Positions 5,262 to 7,813 of a DNA stretch of 7,813 bases are shown here, piece by piece (position 1 is the first letter of the stretch; the number at the start of each line of letters is the position of its first letter). Source of the stretch: Nitrospirota bacterium (GTDB lineage: Bacteria > Nitrospirota_A > Leptospirillia > Leptospirillales > Leptospirillaceae); contig JAKBTR010000022.1 of NCBI GenBank assembly GCA_021844275.1, forward strand, positions 1-7,813. Reading direction: 5' to 3'. The position numbers and the translations under genes are program-made. Under the pieces are notes generated by a model. That model saw only the letters and a program-made list of their open reading frames with translations, was not told the origin of the DNA and did no database searches.

Positions 5262-6227
5262 ATGTCGAACAATCCCCTTCAATCTATTACCGATCCCGAA
5301 GAAGAAATCAGAAAAGACGCCCGTTCCCGATCCGGGTTTGTTGCCCTGGTGGGGCTTCCAAACTCCGGGAAGTCGACCCTGGTCAACGCCGTCGTCGGAG
5401 AAAAAATTGCGGCGACATCACCGGTCGCCCAGACGACCCGAACCCTGATCCAGGGAATCCACACGACTCCGCGTGGTCAGATCGTGTTTTATGATACTCC
5501 CGGGTTTCACCGTTTGTCCCACGCATTCAACCATTTGATGGGAACTGTGGCAAAAGAAGCTGTTTTGACGGCCGATGTTGTGGTCTGGGTCGTGAGTCTT
5601 GATCCGTTGCCCGGTCCCCAGGATGTGGAAAAGATGCGCCAGATCCTTCTTCCTGCACTCGGCGGCAGACCGCTGGTGATTGCTGCGACGAAAATGGACC
5701 GTGCGAAATCCCAAGGGATGATCCCGCGCCTTCTGGAGATCGAAAAATGGGACTTCCCGGGCGAGATCGTTCCGGTTTCCGGTTTGAAGGGACGCAATCT
5801 CGACCGGTTCATCGACCTGCTTTTTGACCTTCTCCCGGAAGGGGAGCCCGTCTTTGATCGGGACTGGTATACCAGTCAAACGGTCCGACAGCTGGCGCGC
5901 GAGTTTGTTCAGGAAAAGATTTTCCTTCAGCTGAGGGAAGAGGTTCCGCACCAGGCCGCCGTATTGATCGAGGAGTTTGAAGAGCCTCAATCTCCTGGGG
6001 AAGTCACGCGGATCACGGGTTCTATTTTTGTCGAGAGACTGTCTCAGAAGGGCATTCTGATCGGCCAGAAGGGAGAAAGAATCCGCGAAATCAGTCAGGC
6101 AGCCCGTATGGATATCGAAAAGCTGGTGGGTGGAAAAGTGTTTTTGCGACTGGATGTTCGCGTTTCCGAAGGTTGGCGTGAAAATCCGGGCATGCTTCGG
6201 GAGCTTGGATATCTGCCGGAAGGATGA
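5262..6227 (+). CDS. era: GTPase Era, 16S rRNA-binding ribosome assembly factor
   Basis: Era binds the 3' end of 16S rRNA and helps mature the small ribosomal subunit. The 321-residue protein is slightly longer than the usual ~300 because of about 20 polar N-terminal residues. GTPase motifs: P-loop GLPNSGKST at 31-39, QTTR at 57-60, DTPG at 78-81, TKMD at 143-146 and VSGL at 172-175. A C-terminal KH domain follows, with GILIGQKG at 264-271 (GxxG loop GQKG) and the typical ending around WRENPGMLRELGY at 305-317. The fourth motif is normally NKxD in Era; Thr replaces Asn here, a variant known in EngB and dynamin-type GTPases. The fifth motif is SGL instead of SAL. AAAGG stands 6 bases before ATG 5262. 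recO follows after 9 bases, a conserved pairing in many bacteria. Confidence 0.97.
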   Translation: MSNNPLQSITDPEEEIRKDARSRSGFVALVGLPNSGKSTLVNAVVGEKIAATSPVAQTTRTLIQGIHTTPRGQIVFYDTPGFHRLSHAFNHLMGTVAKEAVLTADVVVWVVSLDPLPGPQDVEKMRQILLPALGGRPLVIAATKMDRAKSQGMIPRLLEIEKWDFPGEIVPVSGLKGRNLDRFIDLLFDLLPEGEPVFDRDWYTSQTVRQLAREFVQEKIFLQLREEVPHQAAVLIEEFEEPQSPGEVTRITGSIFVERLSQKGILIGQKGERIREISQAARMDIEKLVGGKVFLRLDVRVSEGWRENPGMLRELGYLPEG

Positions 6228-6236
6228 GGAGATTCC

Positions 6237-6980
6237 TTGGAACAGAGCTCCCTGGTCTTACGGTCTGTGCGTTATCTGGAATCGGACAGGGTGGTCACCT
6301 TCTTCTCCAGAGAAGAAGGTGTTCTCACGGGATTTGCGCGGGGAGCCGCAGGCATATCCAGCCGGTTCGGGGCTTCTCTGGAACCCTTGACGCTTTCCGC
6401 GGTTATTGGACGATTCCATCTTGAAGGAACGCTCTATCGCATACACAAAGCTGCCATCCTGAACCCGTTCACATATATCAAGTCCGATCTGGACCGATGT
6501 TATTGGGCGGGAATGGGTGTTCGTCTTTTAACGGGACTTCTCCCGCCTGCCCTTCCGGAACCCCTCGTTTTCGATATCGCAGTCGATTACCTGGAGTCGC
6601 TCTCGGACACCGCTGCTTCTCCCGCTTTTGCATGGATCCGTTTCGCGACCTGTGTTCTGGACCTTCTCGGATACCAGATCCGGGCGGATGACTGCATTGC
6701 GTGTCGGGATACTCCCCGTGGAAAAATTCTTTTCTACTACCCGATGGATGGGCGGGTCCTTTGTTCTCTCTGCCGTGAAAGCATCGGAGAAACGGAAGAG
6801 GGTCTGAAAGTGGAGGTGGAGATATTGCGCTTTCTCGAGTGGATTGGCAGCAAAAAGGTGGCAAAGGTCCAGGGAGACGTTCCAACAGTCGGCAGGTCTG
6901 TCGAATTTTTAGACCGGATCCTGTCCTGTCGGGTCAAGGATTGGAAGGCCATCGATTCCCTTCCGATCCATATCGTCTGA
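6237..6980 (+). CDS. recO: DNA repair protein RecO
   Basis: RecO helps RecR load RecA onto SSB-covered single-stranded DNA in the RecF pathway and anneals complementary strands. At 247 residues it has family-typical length. The N-terminal OB-fold is recognisable from the strand pattern and FFSREEGVLTGFARGA (22-37), followed by SRFGASLEP (42-50). The zinc site of the helical C-terminal domain has CIAC (Cys153, Cys156) and CSLC (Cys176, Cys179). The start codon is TTG at 6237: GAGGAG ends 5 bases before it, overlapping the era stop region, and translation from there begins exactly where the family begins. The 9-base gap to era suggests one transcript and perhaps coupled translation; a TTG start may keep RecO levels low. 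Assignment is firm. Confidence 0.95.
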   Translation: MEQSSLVLRSVRYLESDRVVTFFSREEGVLTGFARGAAGISSRFGASLEPLTLSAVIGRFHLEGTLYRIHKAAILNPFTYIKSDLDRCYWAGMGVRLLTGLLPPALPEPLVFDIAVDYLESLSDTAASPAFAWIRFATCVLDLLGYQIRADDCIACRDTPRGKILFYYPMDGRVLCSLCRESIGETEEGLKVEVEILRFLEWIGSKKVAKVQGDVPTVGRSVEFLDRILSCRVKDWKAIDSLPIHIV

Positions 6981-6984
6981 GGCG

Positions 6985-7011
6985 AAAAAATGCTGGTTGG
7001 TCCGAGCAGCA
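6985..7011 (-). terminator. Candidate intrinsic terminator for the outer-membrane protein gene
   Basis: Read on the minus strand, TGCTG (7011-7007) pairs with CAGCA (6995-6991) around an 11-base loop and is followed at once by six T (6990-6985). It begins 2 bases after the stop of the 7014-7592 gene. The stem is only 5 bp, so it is a weak or partial terminator. The T-tract is on the minus side only, so it would not stop recO transcription in the same way. Confidence 0.4.
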
Positions 7012-7013
7012 GC

Positions 7014-7592
7014 TCAGAACTGGAAGAAGTGGATTCCGAGGGATGTGATAAACATGACAAGGGGGCCTGAACCGGCTGGCTGATAGGCTCCGAAAGCAAG
7101 CGGCATCACTCCGACCCTCTCTTCGAGGAAAAATTCCTTCAGGCTGAATCCTCCACCGATTTCCGCATAGGGCTCCACCTCCGGATGGTTGGCTCCATAA
7201 GAAAACTCGAATCCGGGTCCGATACCGCCGGTCAGGAAGAAAGTATTTTTCTTTCGTGTCCGGTAGAGGACATGGGAGAAACCGAACGTGACGGGCACGA
7301 CGGAGATGATGCCACCGGTGTTGGGTTCGAAGGTGACAGTATTTGGTCCCGGACTGGTGCCGGTCGGAAAGACCTGAATGCCGGCGGAAAACATGGCGTC
7401 CCAATCCGGAAGCACTTCCCACAGGACTCGGATGTCGCCGCCTCCTCCAACGATTCCCGCGTTCTGTAAGGGAGAGATCGGCGCGATTGTCATGTCGCCA
7501 AGAAACTGCAGGTCGACGGCAGATGCTGCTCGGAGGAAGAACGGGTTCAGTGAGAGAAAGAGAAAAAAGAAAATGGATACCCCGAGGCGCAT
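7014..7592 (-). CDS. Predicted outer-membrane beta-barrel protein, secreted
   Basis: A 192-residue protein of unknown specific function. It has a clear Sec signal peptide: Met-Arg start, a hydrophobic Phe/Leu-rich core at 5-20 and a likely cut after AASA (25/26). The mature ~167 residues alternate polar and hydrophobic positions, contain Gly-rich turns (GGGGD 49-53, GGIGPG 122-127, GGG 146-148) and end in Phe (SLGIHFFQF). A terminal aromatic is the usual recognition signal for BAM-inserted barrels, and the length suits 8 strands. I see no PagL-type catalytic pattern. I chose ATG 7592 because the signal peptide begins there; the upstream frame to a TTG at 7664 would bury the signal. The ribosome binding site is weak (GGAAAA, 7 bases upstream). 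It converges on recO with 33 bases between stops. Family and function are open; small OmpW-like or structural barrels are possible. Confidence 0.75.
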   Translation of the reverse strand: MRLGVSIFFFLFLSLNPFFLRAASAVDLQFLGDMTIAPISPLQNAGIVGGGGDIRVLWEVLPDWDAMFSAGIQVFPTGTSPGPNTVTFEPNTGGIISVVPVTFGFSHVLYRTRKKNTFFLTGGIGPGFEFSYGANHPEVEPYAEIGGGFSLKEFFLEERVGVMPLAFGAYQPAGSGPLVMFITSLGIHFFQF

Positions 7593-7714
7593 GAACGTTT
7601 TCCGGGAAAGGGAAAATGGAATATGATGCAGGAAGCATCTGGTGGGGGAGAACGGAAGGATCAATGGACCTCCGCCCGGTCAGGAGCAGATCTCAGCCAG
7701 GCTGGTAGCAAATA

Positions 7715-7768
7715 GGTTCGGGTTCAAAACGGGCTGATCCGGGGGAAAACAGCAACAATACCCGAACC
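7715..7768. repeat. 9-bp perfect inverted repeat upstream of the outer-membrane protein gene
   Basis: GGTTCGGGT (7715-7723) and ACCCGAACC (7760-7768) are exact reverse complements 36 bases apart. They lie 123-176 bases before the 7592 start. The distance is wide for a single operator, but two half-sites for looping or a long-loop hairpin are possible. A smaller palindrome, CAGCC-A-GGCTG, lies nearby at 7694-7704. Confidence 0.5.
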
Positions 7769-7797
7769 GGAAAATAAAAATACTGAAAATACTGTGT

Positions 7798-7802
7798 AGG
7801 AG
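7798..7802 (+). promoter_or_regulatory. Possible ribosome binding site at the right edge
   Basis: AGGAG on the plus strand ends 11 bases before the end of the window, after an A/T-rich stretch (7771-7791). A gene starting at or just past the edge, divergent from the outer-membrane protein, would fit. No start codon is visible, so this is only a hint. Confidence 0.2.
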
Positions 7803-7813
7803 AACGGTATTTC

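Noticed and set aside
7593..7664. A 24-codon upstream extension of the outer-membrane protein from TTG
   Set aside because: It would place the signal peptide internally; ATG 7592 gives a normal secretion signal.

Overview
This 7.8-kb window looks like ordinary chromosome from a Gram-negative, mid-GC bacterium. The style (GC roughly in the mid-50s, a bifunctional ManC with a PMM/PGM, an era-recO pair, an outer-membrane barrel protein with a C-terminal Phe) is compatible with Nitrospirota such as Leptospirillum. That assignment is an impression from sequence style, not the result of a search.

Layout: positions 1-2669 hold a two-gene minus-strand operon for GDP-mannose synthesis. manC (bifunctional mannose-1-phosphate guanylyltransferase/mannose-6-phosphate isomerase) comes first and overlaps by ATGA with a phosphomannomutase gene, which runs off the left edge. 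Together they turn fructose-6-phosphate into GDP-mannose for exopolysaccharide or LPS sugars. A 563-bp stretch (2670-3232) follows, with no convincing gene. It carries outward-facing promoter candidates, inverted repeats, a 10-bp-stem hairpin, a C8 tract and a 16-bp tandem repeat. Downstream on the plus strand are two genes I do not recognise: a 90-residue protein with two CxxC pairs (3233-3505) and a 230-residue orphan (3620-4312), separated by a gap that can fold.

Positions 4335-5171 (minus) encode a classical short-chain dehydrogenase/reductase. It is divergent from era (5262-6227, ribosome-assembly GTPase), which sits 9 bp before recO (6237-6980, recombination mediator, TTG start). era and recO are probably one transcript. 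A signal-peptide-bearing outer-membrane beta-barrel protein (7014-7592, minus) converges on recO, with a candidate terminator between them. The last 220 bases hold a 9-bp inverted repeat and a possible ribosome binding site at the very edge, but no visible gene.

No mobile element, CRISPR array, tRNA or rRNA was seen. The most unusual part is 2670-4312: structured non-coding DNA followed by two uncharacterised genes. I see no clear sign of a known or new defence system or other multi-gene system; what can be supported is an orphan locus worth comparing across relatives.
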